Positions 43,633 to 52,718 are shown, counted from the first letter of the stretch. The stretch: 64,000 nucleotides of DNA from Lysinibacillus capsici (GCF_003367505.1 NZ_PXXX01000020.1:1-64000); one strand, 5' to 3'. Numbers and translations are program-made. Notes: a model not told the origin generated them from the sequence alone.

Positions 43633-44934
43633 ATGACAAATTTTAAACCAGAAACATTGCTGTTGCATGGTGGTCAAGAGCCAGACCCAGTGACGGGATC
43701 TCGCACAGTTCCAGTCTATCGCTCAACTGCTTTCGTATTTAAAGACACTGCTCATGCGCAACGTCTTTTTGCCTTAGAGGAAGCAGGGAACATTTACACA
43801 CGAATTACCAATCCAACAGTTGATGTGTTTGAAAAACGTGTGGCTTTATTGGAAGGTGGAACAGCAGCAGTAGCACTTTCATCTGGTGCAGCAGCTATCG
43901 CATTTTCCATTTTAAATCTAGCTGGAGCTGGTGATGAGATAGTAGCAGCTAGTTCTTTATATGGTGGTACGTATAATTTATTCGCTAACACATTACCAAA
44001 CTATGGTATTAAAACAATTTTTGTAGATGAAACAAACCCAGAGAATTTCAAAGCAGCGATTACTGATAAAACAAAAGCTGTTTTTGCAGAGGTTTATGGT
44101 AATCCAAGTTTAAAGGTTTTAGATATTGAGGCAGTAGCTAAAATTGCACATGATAATGGTCTACCATTAATTATTGACAGCACGTTCGCTTCTCCTTACG
44201 GTTCTACACCTATTGAATACGGCGCAGATGTTGTAGTTCATTCAGCAACTAAATGGATAGGAGGTCATGGTACAACTTTAGGGGGCGTTGTTGTAGACGC
44301 TGGTAAGTTTGATTGGACTAGCGGTCGATTCCCTGGTTTTACTGAACCAGATGCCTCTTACCATGGTCTACGTTATGGAATTGATACAGCTTCTGCTGCC
44401 TTTGCTACAAAGCTACGTGTACAATTATTACGTGATTTTGGTCCAACATTAAGTGCTGATGCTGCTTTTAATTTATTGCAAGGGTTAGAAACGCTTCATC
44501 TGCGTATCCCTAAACACAACGAAAATGCATTGGCAGTGGCTGAGTATTTACAAAACCACCCATTTGTGGAGTATGTAAATTATAATGGCCTAGAAGATTT
44601 TCCGACACATGAGTTAGCAAAAAAATATTTAAGAAATGGCTTCGGTTCAGTGCTTACATTTGGCATAAAGGGTGGACGAGAAGCTGGGCGAAAGCTTATT
44701 GATAGCGTGAAATTATTTTCACATGTAGCAAATGTAGGTGATGCAAAGTCATTAATTATTCATCCAGCTTCCACTACTCATCAGCAACTATCAGCAGACG
44801 AATTAGTTCAAGCTGGTGTAACCGAGTCGCTCATTCGCTTATCCATCGGTTTAGAGGCAGTAGAGGATATTATTGCTGATTTAGATCAAGCCATTACACA
44901 GGCTACAACAACTGAACAAACAGTAGAAGCTTAA
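43633..44934 (+). CDS. metY: O-acetylhomoserine sulfhydrylase (aminocarboxypropyltransferase)
   Basis: 433 aa from the ATG at 43633 after TTTGGAGG. Cys/Met metabolism PLP-enzyme family; the PLP Lys is Lys207 in HSATKWIGGHGTTLGG. The N-terminal LLLHGGQEPDPVTGSRTVPVYRST and the length match MetY rather than MetB/MetC (about 380 aa). It makes homocysteine from O-acetylhomoserine and sulfide. Control by the SAM riboswitch fits methionine synthesis. The homoserine dehydrogenase gene is 1.2 kb downstream. Confidence 0.93.
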   Translation: MTNFKPETLLLHGGQEPDPVTGSRTVPVYRSTAFVFKDTAHAQRLFALEEAGNIYTRITNPTVDVFEKRVALLEGGTAAVALSSGAAAIAFSILNLAGAGDEIVAASSLYGGTYNLFANTLPNYGIKTIFVDETNPENFKAAITDKTKAVFAEVYGNPSLKVLDIEAVAKIAHDNGLPLIIDSTFASPYGSTPIEYGADVVVHSATKWIGGHGTTLGGVVVDAGKFDWTSGRFPGFTEPDASYHGLRYGIDTASAAFATKLRVQLLRDFGPTLSADAAFNLLQGLETLHLRIPKHNENALAVAEYLQNHPFVEYVNYNGLEDFPTHELAKKYLRNGFGSVLTFGIKGGREAGRKLIDSVKLFSHVANVGDAKSLIIHPASTTHQQLSADELVQAGVTESLIRLSIGLEAVEDIIADLDQAITQATTTEQTVEA

Positions 44935-45094
44935 AGTTTAAAGAAAATGGTAAGATGTTGTGACGTTAACGTATTTTCTCATTCGATTAGCCTCATTTGG
45001 TAATGCGTTAAACGTTGCTACATCAATCTATTACTGCATCCGTTAATTATCAGAACCTTATAAAAAATAATACCAAGTAATTTTATATGTATTA

Positions 45095-45123
45095 TTGACT
45101 TTGTTAAATCCATGTTATATACT
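45095..45123 (+). promoter_or_regulatory. Sigma-A promoter with a 135-nt leader
   Basis: TTGACT (45095-45100), 17-bp spacer, TATACT (45118-45123). The transcript would start near 45130 and carry a leader of about 135 nt to the gene at 45265. Confidence 0.7.
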
Positions 45124-45201
45124 AGGAAATAAGTTAACAGTACGAAAATTTTTTTTAAAAGGTAAATGTTTCATAAGTGCTCCCCCACTTTTGAATATAT
45201 A

Positions 45202-45234
45202 GAAGAGTAGTTGCCTAGCCAGTGACTACTCTTC
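45202..45234 (+). promoter_or_regulatory. Leader hairpin upstream of the 127-aa gene
   Basis: GAAGAGTAGT (45202-45211) and ACTACTCTTC (45225-45234) form a perfect 10-bp stem. No T run follows, so it is not a terminator; an mRNA stability or regulatory role is possible. Confidence 0.5.
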
Positions 45235-45264
45235 CCAAAAACTGATGATAAAGGAGTGTTTAAA

Positions 45265-45648
45265 ATGGGTAACATCTATAGTGCGCAAAACATTGTATCC
45301 TATCTAATATATGAGCTAAATGAAGGGCATGTATTTGTCAACAATAAATCCATTCAACACCTTCTTACATCAGTCGAAAGAAAATGGCAGGAAGTATTTG
45401 GTCATACAGCATTTCAAGAACATGTTTTTACTGAAAAGGACTTTACTGTAAAGGAAGTATTTGAGGCATATGAACAGTACGGTGTGAGCCATATCTCACT
45501 TCCTGCGACAGAGTTTTACTTGAAGTATGGTACATTTCAATTAGTGGAACGTACGTATGCAATACCAAATTTTACAGAAGAAGAGATTAGTCTTGTTCAA
45601 CAAGCTTTAGCACAATATCGTTATCAATTGCTTTCAAAAGCAAGTTAA
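45265..45648 (+). CDS. Conserved-looking 127-aa soluble protein, unknown
   Basis: 127 aa from the ATG at 45265, with AAAGGAGTG 6 nt upstream. No signal peptide or membrane helix. Mixed alpha/beta, aromatic-rich (FGHTAFQEHVFTEKDFTVKEVFEAYEQYG). Family not recognised. It has a good promoter, a structured leader and its own terminator at 45668-45705, all signs of a real regulated gene. Confidence 0.6.
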   Translation: MGNIYSAQNIVSYLIYELNEGHVFVNNKSIQHLLTSVERKWQEVFGHTAFQEHVFTEKDFTVKEVFEAYEQYGVSHISLPATEFYLKYGTFQLVERTYAIPNFTEEEISLVQQALAQYRYQLLSKAS

Positions 45649-45667
45649 AACCCCCTCATATTTTTAA

Positions 45668-45705
45668 GCTCATTCTCTGCTGCTACAGGGAATGAGTTTT
45701 TTCTT
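45668..45705 (+). terminator. Terminator of the 127-aa gene
   Basis: CTCATTC-CTG pairs with CAG-GAATGAG (one bulge) followed by TTTTTTC. Confidence 0.85.
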
Positions 45706-46012
45706 TAAAGGGATTGTTATGAGTGTCTGAGCATACATATATATAATAGAAGAAAGACATTCATATATTGAAATGTAAATAGTCAATATTTGTTCAAATC
45801 TTATAGATTGATTAATAAAACGTATAATAAAGGGAATGAAACCGATTTCTTTTGCACATCTAGAGAAAACAAATGTCCTTCCTAGAAAGATTTTTCTTGT
45901 GCAAAGCGTGTATTTGCGTTACAATTTTCTTTAAGTTAAATTTTGAATTATTTGAATTTGTATGTGTCCTAACACATATAGAAATAGCGAAACTCATACA
46001 AAGAGAGTTGTT

Positions 46013-46069
46013 GGCTAAAGACTGCGGTGGGTGTCAAATTGTCATGACACAACCCCATGGAAAATTAGC
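46013..46069 (+). promoter_or_regulatory. Two-tier hairpin in the homoserine dehydrogenase leader
   Basis: GCTAA (46014-46018) pairs with TTAGC (46065-46069); inside, GGGTGTCA (46029-46036) pairs with TGACA (46045-46049) and CCC (46053-46055) around an ATTG-containing loop. It lies about 45 nt before the hom start. No known riboswitch motif was recognised. The rest of 45706-46012 shows no feature I can support. Confidence 0.4.
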
Positions 46070-46111
46070 TTTAATGAAACTGCGGAATGTAAGTTGGAGG
46101 GAATAACAAGA

Positions 46112-47098
46112 ATGGCAACTATAAAGGCAGCGATTTTAGGATTTGGAACGGTAGGTCAGGGGATTTACCATATTTTAAATGAAAAACGAGAAGAGCTAAA
46201 AAATAAATTAGGTATTGAATTAGAGGTAGCGAAGATTTTAGTGACAGATGCTAGTCGTGAACGTGTCCCAGGCACAGCACATTTAATGACAACAAGTATG
46301 GATGAAGTCTTAGCAGAGCCAGGTATGCAGGTAGTGTTTGAAGCAATTGTGAACGAAGAACCTGCATACAGTTATTTAAAGCGAGCGGTGGAACATAAAT
46401 GTCATGTTATTACTGCCAATAAAGTGATGTTTGCCAAACGAGGCTTGGAGTTGCAGGATCTTGCAAAAGCTAATGGCGTTTTTGTAGGCTATGAGGCTAC
46501 TACCGCTGGTGGCGTACCTGTTATAAAAACAATGAAAAATATCTTACTTGTAAATGATGTAAGTCGTATACAAGGTGTCTTAAATGGCACATGTAATTAT
46601 ATTTTAACAAAAATGCGTGCACAGGGCTGGTCGTTCGAAACAGCTTTAAAAGAGGCACAAGGCTTAGGTTATGCCGAAGCAGATCCATATAATGATATAT
46701 CTGGGCAGGATGCATTTAAAAAATTAATGATATTAAGTGCCTTAGCTTTTGGTGAGCAGCCTGACTGGTCAGATGTAGAGGTAATTGGGATCGATAGTAT
46801 CTCTGCTGAACAGGTTCATGAAGCATGTGAAAAGGGTCTTCGTTACCGCCATGTTGCTGAGGTGGAAAAACTAGCTGACGGTAAGATTATTGCAAAAGTA
46901 GGTCCTCAACTAGTTGATAAAGAGCATCCACTTTATCCAGTCGATGATGTGTTCAATGCGGTGGCATTAGAGACTAACTATATTGGTACATTAACATTAA
47001 TCGGTCCTGGAGCAGGGATGTATCCAACAGCGAGTGTCATGGTAGAAGATTATGCTGAAATCATTGGGAAAAGAGCAGGATTTGTTGTGACAATCTAA
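46112..47098 (+). CDS. hom: Homoserine dehydrogenase, short form without ACT domain
   Basis: 328 aa from the ATG at 46112 after TTGGAGGG. NAD-binding Rossmann start GFGTVGQGIYHIL, catalytic-domain segments TANKVMFAKRG, YEATTAGGVPVIKTM, NGTCNYILTKM and GYAEADPYNDISGQDAFKKL. It converts aspartate semialdehyde to homoserine for Thr and Met synthesis. B. subtilis Hom is about 430 aa with a C-terminal ACT domain for threonine feedback; this protein ends before that, so feedback by that route should be absent. No thrC or thrB follows; proximity to metY suggests a methionine-biased role. Confidence 0.88.
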   Translation: MATIKAAILGFGTVGQGIYHILNEKREELKNKLGIELEVAKILVTDASRERVPGTAHLMTTSMDEVLAEPGMQVVFEAIVNEEPAYSYLKRAVEHKCHVITANKVMFAKRGLELQDLAKANGVFVGYEATTAGGVPVIKTMKNILLVNDVSRIQGVLNGTCNYILTKMRAQGWSFETALKEAQGLGYAEADPYNDISGQDAFKKLMILSALAFGEQPDWSDVEVIGIDSISAEQVHEACEKGLRYRHVAEVEKLADGKIIAKVGPQLVDKEHPLYPVDDVFNAVALETNYIGTLTLIGPGAGMYPTASVMVEDYAEIIGKRAGFVVTI

Positions 47099-47112
47099 TA
47101 AAAGCTTTAAAA

Positions 47113-47160
47113 AAGGCCCGCCATTCAACAATGTTCAATTGTATGAATGGTGGGCTTTTA
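47113..47160. terminator. Bidirectional terminator after hom
   Basis: GGCCCGCCATTCA pairs with TGAATGGTGGGCT (one wobble) and ends in TTTT; it overlaps the stop of the convergent gene. Confidence 0.82.
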
Positions 47161-47388
47161 GTCTTCATCTTTGACGTCTATGTCCTCTGGAATAGGAGTA
47201 GCACGCCAAATTTCAATTTCCTCTTTTATACGTTCCAATTGTTTAAAATAAGTGCTGAATTGTCCACTATTGATTAAAATTTGTTGGCCATCGTAAACAG
47301 AACGGATGCGTCCTTCGTAAATTAGACGCATTACTTGATCCTCAGGCATACCAAGATCAATAGCTGTCTCTTCAATTGATTTGTACAT
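47158..47388 (-). CDS. Excisionase/MerR-type small helix-turn-helix protein
   Basis: 76 aa from the ATG at 47388, with AAAAGGAG upstream. The segment SIEETAIDLGMPEDQVMRLIYEGRIRSVYDGQQILIN is the winged helix-turn-helix of the excisionase/MerR N-terminal fold. The C-terminal half is acidic and helical (KQLERIKEEIEIW). No effector domain. It may be a small chromosomal regulator; no phage or element genes lie next to it. Confidence 0.7.
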   Translation of the reverse strand: MYKSIEETAIDLGMPEDQVMRLIYEGRIRSVYDGQQILINSGQFSTYFKQLERIKEEIEIWRATPIPEDIDVKDED

Positions 47389-47543
47389 ACGATTCGCTCC
47401 TTTTACTGTTTTTATTATAACGTCCATTCATGAGAAAACATACTATTGGAATTAAAAGAAAAGTAAAAATGATAATTGTTTGATTTTGGATAAATATGTA
47501 TGATTAGTATGGAGAAAGATGTGAAGCGGGGATGAGCTGAAAA

Positions 47544-48407
47544 ATGTTAAATTCATTGTTTGTATTACTAGCAGCTATTCTATGGGGAATGACAGGTACT
47601 GCCCAGACATATTTGGATGAAGGGGTATCTCCAATAGCTGTAGCCACGATTCGTTCAGCAATTGGTGGCAGTTTATTATTAGCTATTACGATTATAATGA
47701 GGAAAATTAATTTTTTAAGATGGTCATGGAAATGGACAATTTTAGCTGCGGCTAGTATTGCGTTTTTCCAAGGTCTTTTCTTCTCATCCATTCGTCTAAC
47801 AGGTATAGCCATTGGAACTGTTGCTACTATTGGTAGTGCACCAGTGTTTTCTGGTGTATTAGAGTGGCTAGTATGGAAAACACGTCCCACAGCAGTATGG
47901 GGACTTGCTACATTGATGGCCATTATCGGATGTCTTTTATTGTTTATGAATAATGGAGAGGAGTCTGTTCACGTTGGCGGATTCACATTAGCGCTTTGTG
48001 CAGGTTTGTCCTTTGCATTTTACACAAACATAAGTAAAAAATTAATGGCACAAGAAGAAGCATTACCCGCAGTTGCTATGACATTCTCCATTTGCGCTTT
48101 GTTTTTACTGCCGTTTTCTATACAAGATGGATTTTCCTGGTTAGTAGATGTGCACAACTTATGGACAATGTTATTTATGGGGATTATGTGTACAAGCGTA
48201 GCGTATTTCCTGTTTTTAAGTGGACTACAAAAAATTAGTTCATCCTCAGCTGTAACACTTTCATTAGCAGAACCATTGACTGCTGCAATTCTTGGTGTGT
48301 TTTTAATTGGAGAACACTTAAGTATAGTTTCCTGGCTTGGAGTAGCGATGCTTTTAGGTGGCATTGTTGTTTTAACATTGGGTGGGAGAAAAAAGCTAAA
48401 ACCTTAA
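47544..48407 (+). CDS. EamA-family (DMT) exporter
   Basis: 287 aa. Ten helices in two EamA repeats (about 1-135 and 145-282). The second repeat ends with SSAVTLSLAEPLTAAILGVFLIGEHLS, the family's most conserved stretch. EamA proteins typically export amino acids or metabolites. The ribosome site is weak (GGGGATGAG). Neighbouring hom could hint at amino acid export, but this is not evidence. Confidence 0.85.
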   Translation: MLNSLFVLLAAILWGMTGTAQTYLDEGVSPIAVATIRSAIGGSLLLAITIIMRKINFLRWSWKWTILAAASIAFFQGLFFSSIRLTGIAIGTVATIGSAPVFSGVLEWLVWKTRPTAVWGLATLMAIIGCLLLFMNNGEESVHVGGFTLALCAGLSFAFYTNISKKLMAQEEALPAVAMTFSICALFLLPFSIQDGFSWLVDVHNLWTMLFMGIMCTSVAYFLFLSGLQKISSSSAVTLSLAEPLTAAILGVFLIGEHLSIVSWLGVAMLLGGIVVLTLGGRKKLKP

Positions 48408-48483
48408 GAAATTCTTCATTTTTATAATAGCTGGTTTTTAAGATTTAAAAGATACACTTATATTTGAGAGCGAGGTGTATATC

Positions 48484-49176
48484 ATGACGAAATTAACAGT
48501 TCTTGTTACAGATGACGATCAAGATATTCGTGATGGTATTGAAATCTATTTAAAAAATGAAGGCTATCATGTCATTAAAGCAGCAGATGGCTTAGATGCA
48601 TTAAAAAAGCTAGAGAACAATGAAGTACATTTAATAATTTTAGATATCATGATGCCAAATATGGATGGAATTACAGCAACCTTTAAAATTAGGGAAGAGC
48701 GCAATATTCCCATTATCATGCTGAGTGCAAAGGCGGAGGATGGCGATAAGATTCATGGATTATCGGTTGGAGCAGATGATTATGTAACAAAGCCATTTCA
48801 TCCATTAGAGCTGTTGGCACGTGTAAAATCTCAGCTGCGCCGTTATGTTCAGCTAGGAACGTATAGTGAGGGAGCTACAAAAGTGGAAATAGACGGACTT
48901 ATTCTTGATGAAGAGGCAAAAGAGGTTGTACTAGAAGGAGAACCAGTTCGACTAACCCCGATAGAATATAAAATTACAGAACTATTAATGAAAAATGCAG
49001 GGCGTGTGTTTTCGATTCGTGAAATTTATGAACGTGTTTGGAATGAGGAAGCTTATAATGCTGAAAATATTGTAGCTGTTCACATTCGGAAAATACGTGA
49101 GAAAATTGAAGCTGATCCGAAAAATCCACGCTATCTAAAGGTGGTATGGGGCGTTGGCTATAAAATGGAAAAATAA
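48484..49176 (+). CDS. OmpR-family response regulator
   Basis: 230 aa from the ATG at 48484 after GCGAGGTG. Receiver with DDDQD, phospho-Asp in IILDIMMPNMDG, Lys in VTKPF; winged helix with LTPIEYKITELLMKNAGRVFS and YLKVVWGVGYKME. The VanR-like sequence suggests a VanRS/RegX-type regulator. It overlaps the start of a tiny membrane protein gene and is followed by its kinase at 49326. Confidence 0.88.
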   Translation: MTKLTVLVTDDDQDIRDGIEIYLKNEGYHVIKAADGLDALKKLENNEVHLIILDIMMPNMDGITATFKIREERNIPIIMLSAKAEDGDKIHGLSVGADDYVTKPFHPLELLARVKSQLRRYVQLGTYSEGATKVEIDGLILDEEAKEVVLEGEPVRLTPIEYKITELLMKNAGRVFSIREIYERVWNEEAYNAENIVAVHIRKIREKIEADPKNPRYLKVVWGVGYKMEK

Positions 49177-49309
49177 ATTAGAGAAGTATATGACTATTGC
49201 TGGATTTATTGCAGGTGTTATTGGGCTTATCTATTTTGGAATTTATGCCTATCAAATCGTCGATTCTCGCTCCTCAGAGGTTTTACAATTGTTAGAAAGA
49301 ATTTTTTAG
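49154..49309 (+). CDS. Tiny membrane protein between response regulator and kinase
   Basis: 51 aa from a TTG at 49154 (AAGGTGG upstream), or 39 aa from the ATG at 49190. The longer form starts with a basic stretch (KWKNKLEKY), giving the positive-inside charge expected before its one membrane helix (about residues 14-33, MTIAGFIAGVIGLIYFGIYAY). A short outside tail follows (QIVDSRSSEVLQLLERIF). It overlaps the regulator gene by 23 bp and ends 17 nt before the kinase start, so it is part of the same transcript. No family recognised. Position suggests an accessory that tunes or stabilises the kinase. Confidence 0.5.
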   Translation: MAIKWKNKLEKYMTIAGFIAGVIGLIYFGIYAYQIVDSRSSEVLQLLERIF

Positions 49310-49325
49310 AGGAGTGTAAAAAGGG

Positions 49326-51536
49326 ATGATAAAAAAATGGAAATCTCTTCTCGTATTAATGTGTTTAATCTGGACAATTTTCGGAGTCTTTACTTTTTAT
49401 AATGTGGGCTATCAGTATATTGGTAAATCATATTTTGATTCGGAAAATTTCCAACATGAAATCGATAATTTCACGGCAGAACTAGGACCGTTAGTAATTA
49501 ATGTACCAAATGCAGAAGAATTGAAAAATAAAATTGAGATTACTCAAACTGAAATAGAAGATCATCGTAATTATTATGGTACATTAGGACAGCAAATCGA
49601 TAATATTAAGGCACAATACGAACAACGTATTCAGGAAGCTATAGATGCCAATGCAACAGAATTAAAGACAAAGCTAGTGTCTGAACGTGATAATAAAATT
49701 AAAGATATTACAGCAAATTTTGAAGATGATGAGCATGTAAGAAAAAAGATTCTTGCTGAAAAGGAAGCCCTCATTGATAAATATATTAAAGCAGCAAAAG
49801 GTGAATCCAAAAACTTTGGAAAAAACTATGACTATTGGTCTTATGAGTTGACCAATACAGAAACTGGTAAAACGTACCGTGCAGGTGATGTTACCGAAAG
49901 TAGTGCCTATAAAATTAAGTATACTGATCGAAAACCGCTATATGCATGGAATATCAGTGAGAATTTAAGAGATATTTTTTACAATACCGAAACATACGTG
50001 AATGTAGATGATCTTTACGAAACAGCTGAATATACAGGTGTAATAGCTATTTCAAAAAAAGCAGCTATGTCAGAAGATGTTATACAGGGAGGGTATCAAC
50101 AATTTCAACAGTTTCAACGCAATCAATATACTCACTACTTTATTTGGCTCACAAGTATTTTAATGGCCGTCTTTGTATGGAGGGGGCGTAAAGACTTATT
50201 ACAGATAGTTACGAGTATGAAGGAAAAAGATCTTTTAACAAAGTATAAAATCGATGTACAAATTATTCTTTTGTTAATAACGAGCCTTATGTATTTCATT
50301 TCAGCCCAGGTTGTTTTTGAATCTATTGAATATAATTCTGTTTATAATTATAATTATGTCCGTTTTATACTCGATATTGGCTTTAAAATACTTGTTTTAA
50401 TGGTAATTGGTAGTGCTTTCTTCGTGCAATTAATTTGGTTGTATACAAGAGTAAATACTTTGAATAAGCTAGAGGAAAATGTGAAATCGAGCTATTTATG
50501 GTCACTTGGGGATTCGTTGACTGACTTATTTATTAATCGTTCGATCGCATTACATTCAATTGTAATGCTAGCCGCAGCCTTCTTTGGAGGTGGTAGCCTT
50601 GTTGCTACCATGATAGGAGGCGGAGCTTTTCCAGTCCTTGTACTTGGCATTTGTATGTTTATAGGATTTCCTGCTATGATTGTTTTCCTATCAAGAATGG
50701 GTTATTTAAACCGTATTATGAAAGATACGAAGGATATGGCTGAAGGACGTTTAAATCGTGATGTAAAGGTAAAAGGTAAATCTCCGCTTTCAGGTCATGC
50801 AGAAAACCTCAATCATTTACGAGAAGGTGTGCGTACGTCCATGCATGAGCAGGCGAAAAGTGAGCGGTTAAAAACAGAGCTGATTACAAATGTGAGTCAT
50901 GATTTACGTACTCCTTTAACCTCTATAATTACGTATACCGATTTACTGAAGAAGCCAAATATTACAGAGGAAGAACGGAAACAATACATCCATATACTGG
51001 ATAAAAAGTCTGAACGTTTAAAAGTGCTGATTGAAGACCTTTTTGAAGTATCGAAAATGGCTAGTGGTAATATTGAACTTCACCGCAGTCGAGTAGATTT
51101 AACACAGCTTATCCAACAAGCTGTAGGGGAGCATAAAGAGGATTTAACACAGTCACAACTAGATTTACGAATGACCATGCCTCATGATCCAATCTTTGCA
51201 TATGTGGATGGTCAAAAATGGTGGAGACTTATTGATAATTTAATTGTCAATGTTTTGAAGTATGCGCTAGAGGGAACGCGTGTTTATGTGACATTTAAGC
51301 GTACGGCAGATGGCGATGCTGAATTTACGGTGAAAAATGTAGCAAAGTATGAAATTAGTGAAGATGCTGAGGAATTATTTGAACGCTTTAAACGTGCAGA
51401 TGCCTCACGTCATACAGAGGGCTCAGGGCTTGGATTAGCCATTGCACAATCCATTGTCGATTTACATGGAGCAAGAATGAGCATTGATGTAGATGGCGAT
51501 TTATTTAAAGTAATCGTTCGAATTCCAGCAGTTTAA
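49326..51536 (+). CDS. Sensor histidine kinase with coiled-coil extracellular domain
   Basis: 736 aa, far larger than most. Helix 1 (8-26); a 230-residue extracellular region with a long coiled coil (about 60-165, Glu/Lys/Ala-rich) and an ordered part (165-260); helix 2 (about 268-285); four or five more helices (about 310-465); HAMP-like linker; HisKA with His525 (NVSHDLRTPLTSI); ATPase domain with N-box DNLIVNVLKYA and G2 box SGLGLAIAQSIV. The usual DxGxG box is replaced by VKNVAKYE, as in some other kinases of this family. The extra helices may form a second sensing module. Signal unknown. Confidence 0.85.
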   Translation: MIKKWKSLLVLMCLIWTIFGVFTFYNVGYQYIGKSYFDSENFQHEIDNFTAELGPLVINVPNAEELKNKIEITQTEIEDHRNYYGTLGQQIDNIKAQYEQRIQEAIDANATELKTKLVSERDNKIKDITANFEDDEHVRKKILAEKEALIDKYIKAAKGESKNFGKNYDYWSYELTNTETGKTYRAGDVTESSAYKIKYTDRKPLYAWNISENLRDIFYNTETYVNVDDLYETAEYTGVIAISKKAAMSEDVIQGGYQQFQQFQRNQYTHYFIWLTSILMAVFVWRGRKDLLQIVTSMKEKDLLTKYKIDVQIILLLITSLMYFISAQVVFESIEYNSVYNYNYVRFILDIGFKILVLMVIGSAFFVQLIWLYTRVNTLNKLEENVKSSYLWSLGDSLTDLFINRSIALHSIVMLAAAFFGGGSLVATMIGGGAFPVLVLGICMFIGFPAMIVFLSRMGYLNRIMKDTKDMAEGRLNRDVKVKGKSPLSGHAENLNHLREGVRTSMHEQAKSERLKTELITNVSHDLRTPLTSIITYTDLLKKPNITEEERKQYIHILDKKSERLKVLIEDLFEVSKMASGNIELHRSRVDLTQLIQQAVGEHKEDLTQSQLDLRMTMPHDPIFAYVDGQKWWRLIDNLIVNVLKYALEGTRVYVTFKRTADGDAEFTVKNVAKYEISEDAEELFERFKRADASRHTEGSGLGLAIAQSIVDLHGARMSIDVDGDLFKVIVRIPAV

Positions 51537-51540
51537 TGGT

Positions 51541-51570
51541 AAAAAGGCGGCAAACTTCTGCCGCCTTTTT
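51541..51570. terminator. Terminator between convergent genes
   Basis: AAAAAGGCGGCA and TGCCGCCTTTTTT form a perfect stem around AACTTC. Confidence 0.92.
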
Positions 51571-51572
51571 TA

Positions 51573-52718
51573 TTATAGGCCTAAATTTTTGGCGATAATA
51601 ACCTTCATGACTTCATTAGTACCAGCATAGATCGACATAACAGGTATATCTCTATATCTTCTAGCAATCTTATATTCCTCCATATAGCCATAGCCACCAT
51701 GCAATTGCATACATTGCGTAGCAAGGTCACGTGCATTTTCGGTAATCCAGTATTTTGCCATAGAAACTTTTGTCACAACATCATTGCCTGCAATATGCTC
51801 TTCAATCAATGATTCTAAAAAGGATTTACCAAGCTCGATTTTAGTAGCCATTTCAGCTATTTTAAATTGTGTATTTTGGAAGTCACCAATTGTTTTGCCA
51901 AAAGCCTGACGTGATTTCACATAGTCCAGCGTTAGTGTAAGCATATCCTCAGCGGCTGTTTGTGCGGCAATCGCTACTGCTAATCGCTCTTGCTGCAGTT
52001 TTTCCATCATATAATGAAAGCCCTTGCCTTCTTCGCCAAGTAGATTTTGAACAGGCACTCGACAATCTTCAAAATAGAGTTCAGCTGTATCTTGGGCATG
52101 CATACCAACTTTTTCGAGCTGTCTTCCTTTTGTAAAGCCAGGTGTGCCCTCTTCAATAACAAGTAGGCTAATACCACGATGTTTTTTATCAGCCTGAGGA
52201 TTTGTTTTTACTGCGACAACCGCTAAGTTTGTATGGATGCCATTTGTTATAAAGGTTTTTTGACCATTTACAATATAATGGTCCCCATCGCGAATGGCTG
52301 ACGTTTTGATATTAGCCAAGTCTGAACCTGTGCCAGGCTCCGTCATTGCAATAGCTGTTATATAGTCGCCTGTGACACATTTTGGTAGCCAACGAGATTT
52401 TTGTTCGTGTGTCCCATATGCTTCGATATACGGGACAACAATATCATTATGCAGACCAACCCCGATAAGACTTGAGCCTATACGTTCAAGTTCTTCTTGT
52501 ATAATGACGCCAAAGCTGAAATCCAAGCCTAGCCCGCCATATTGTTCTTCTACTTGTGGACAAAGATAACCCATATCACCAAGCTTACGCCAAAAAGAAA
52601 GCGGAATAAGATGATCCTTTTCCCACTGGGCATAATGCGGTTCAGCTTCTTCAGCTAAAAACTTACGAAAGGTTTTGCGAAATAATTCATGCTCTGTTGT
52701 TTCAAATTTATAACGTGT
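51573..52718 (-). CDS. Acyl-CoA dehydrogenase
   Basis: 381 aa from the ATG at 52718 after AAAAAGGGG. Full ACAD fold: FAD/substrate signatures AMTEPGTGSDLANIKT and GQKTFITNG in the middle domain, QLHGGYGYMEEY near the C-terminus, and the catalytic base in YAGTNEVMK (Glu in the TNE motif). Resembles long-chain or short-branched-chain acyl-CoA dehydrogenases. First step of beta-oxidation. No other fatty-acid genes adjoin it. Confidence 0.85.
   Translation of the reverse strand, partial: TRYKFETTEHELFRKTFRKFLAEEAEPHYAQWEKDHLIPLSFWRKLGDMGYLCPQVEEQYGGLGLDFSFGVIIQEELERIGSSLIGVGLHNDIVVPYIEAYGTHEQKSRWLPKCVTGDYITAIAMTEPGTGSDLANIKTSAIRDGDHYIVNGQKTFITNGIHTNLAVVAVKTNPQADKKHRGISLLVIEEGTPGFTKGRQLEKVGMHAQDTAELYFEDCRVPVQNLLGEEGKGFHYMMEKLQQERLAVAIAAQTAAEDMLTLTLDYVKSRQAFGKTIGDFQNTQFKIAEMATKIELGKSFLESLIEEHIAGNDVVTKVSMAKYWITENARDLATQCMQLHGGYGYMEEYKIARRYRDIPVMSIYAGTNEVMKVIIAKNLGL

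Noticed and set aside
45873-46106. 77-codon open frame ending just before hom
   Set aside because: Phe/Cys-rich beginning, no good ribosome site, and it overlaps the hairpin leader. It could be a leader peptide, but nothing supports it.
47158-47388. Second mobile element around the excisionase-like gene
   Set aside because: The neighbours are hom and an EamA exporter, with no integrase, repeats or composition change.
52372-52569. Plus-strand 65-codon frame in the acyl-CoA dehydrogenase gene
   Set aside because: Shadow of the minus-strand gene with low-complexity Ser/Pro composition.
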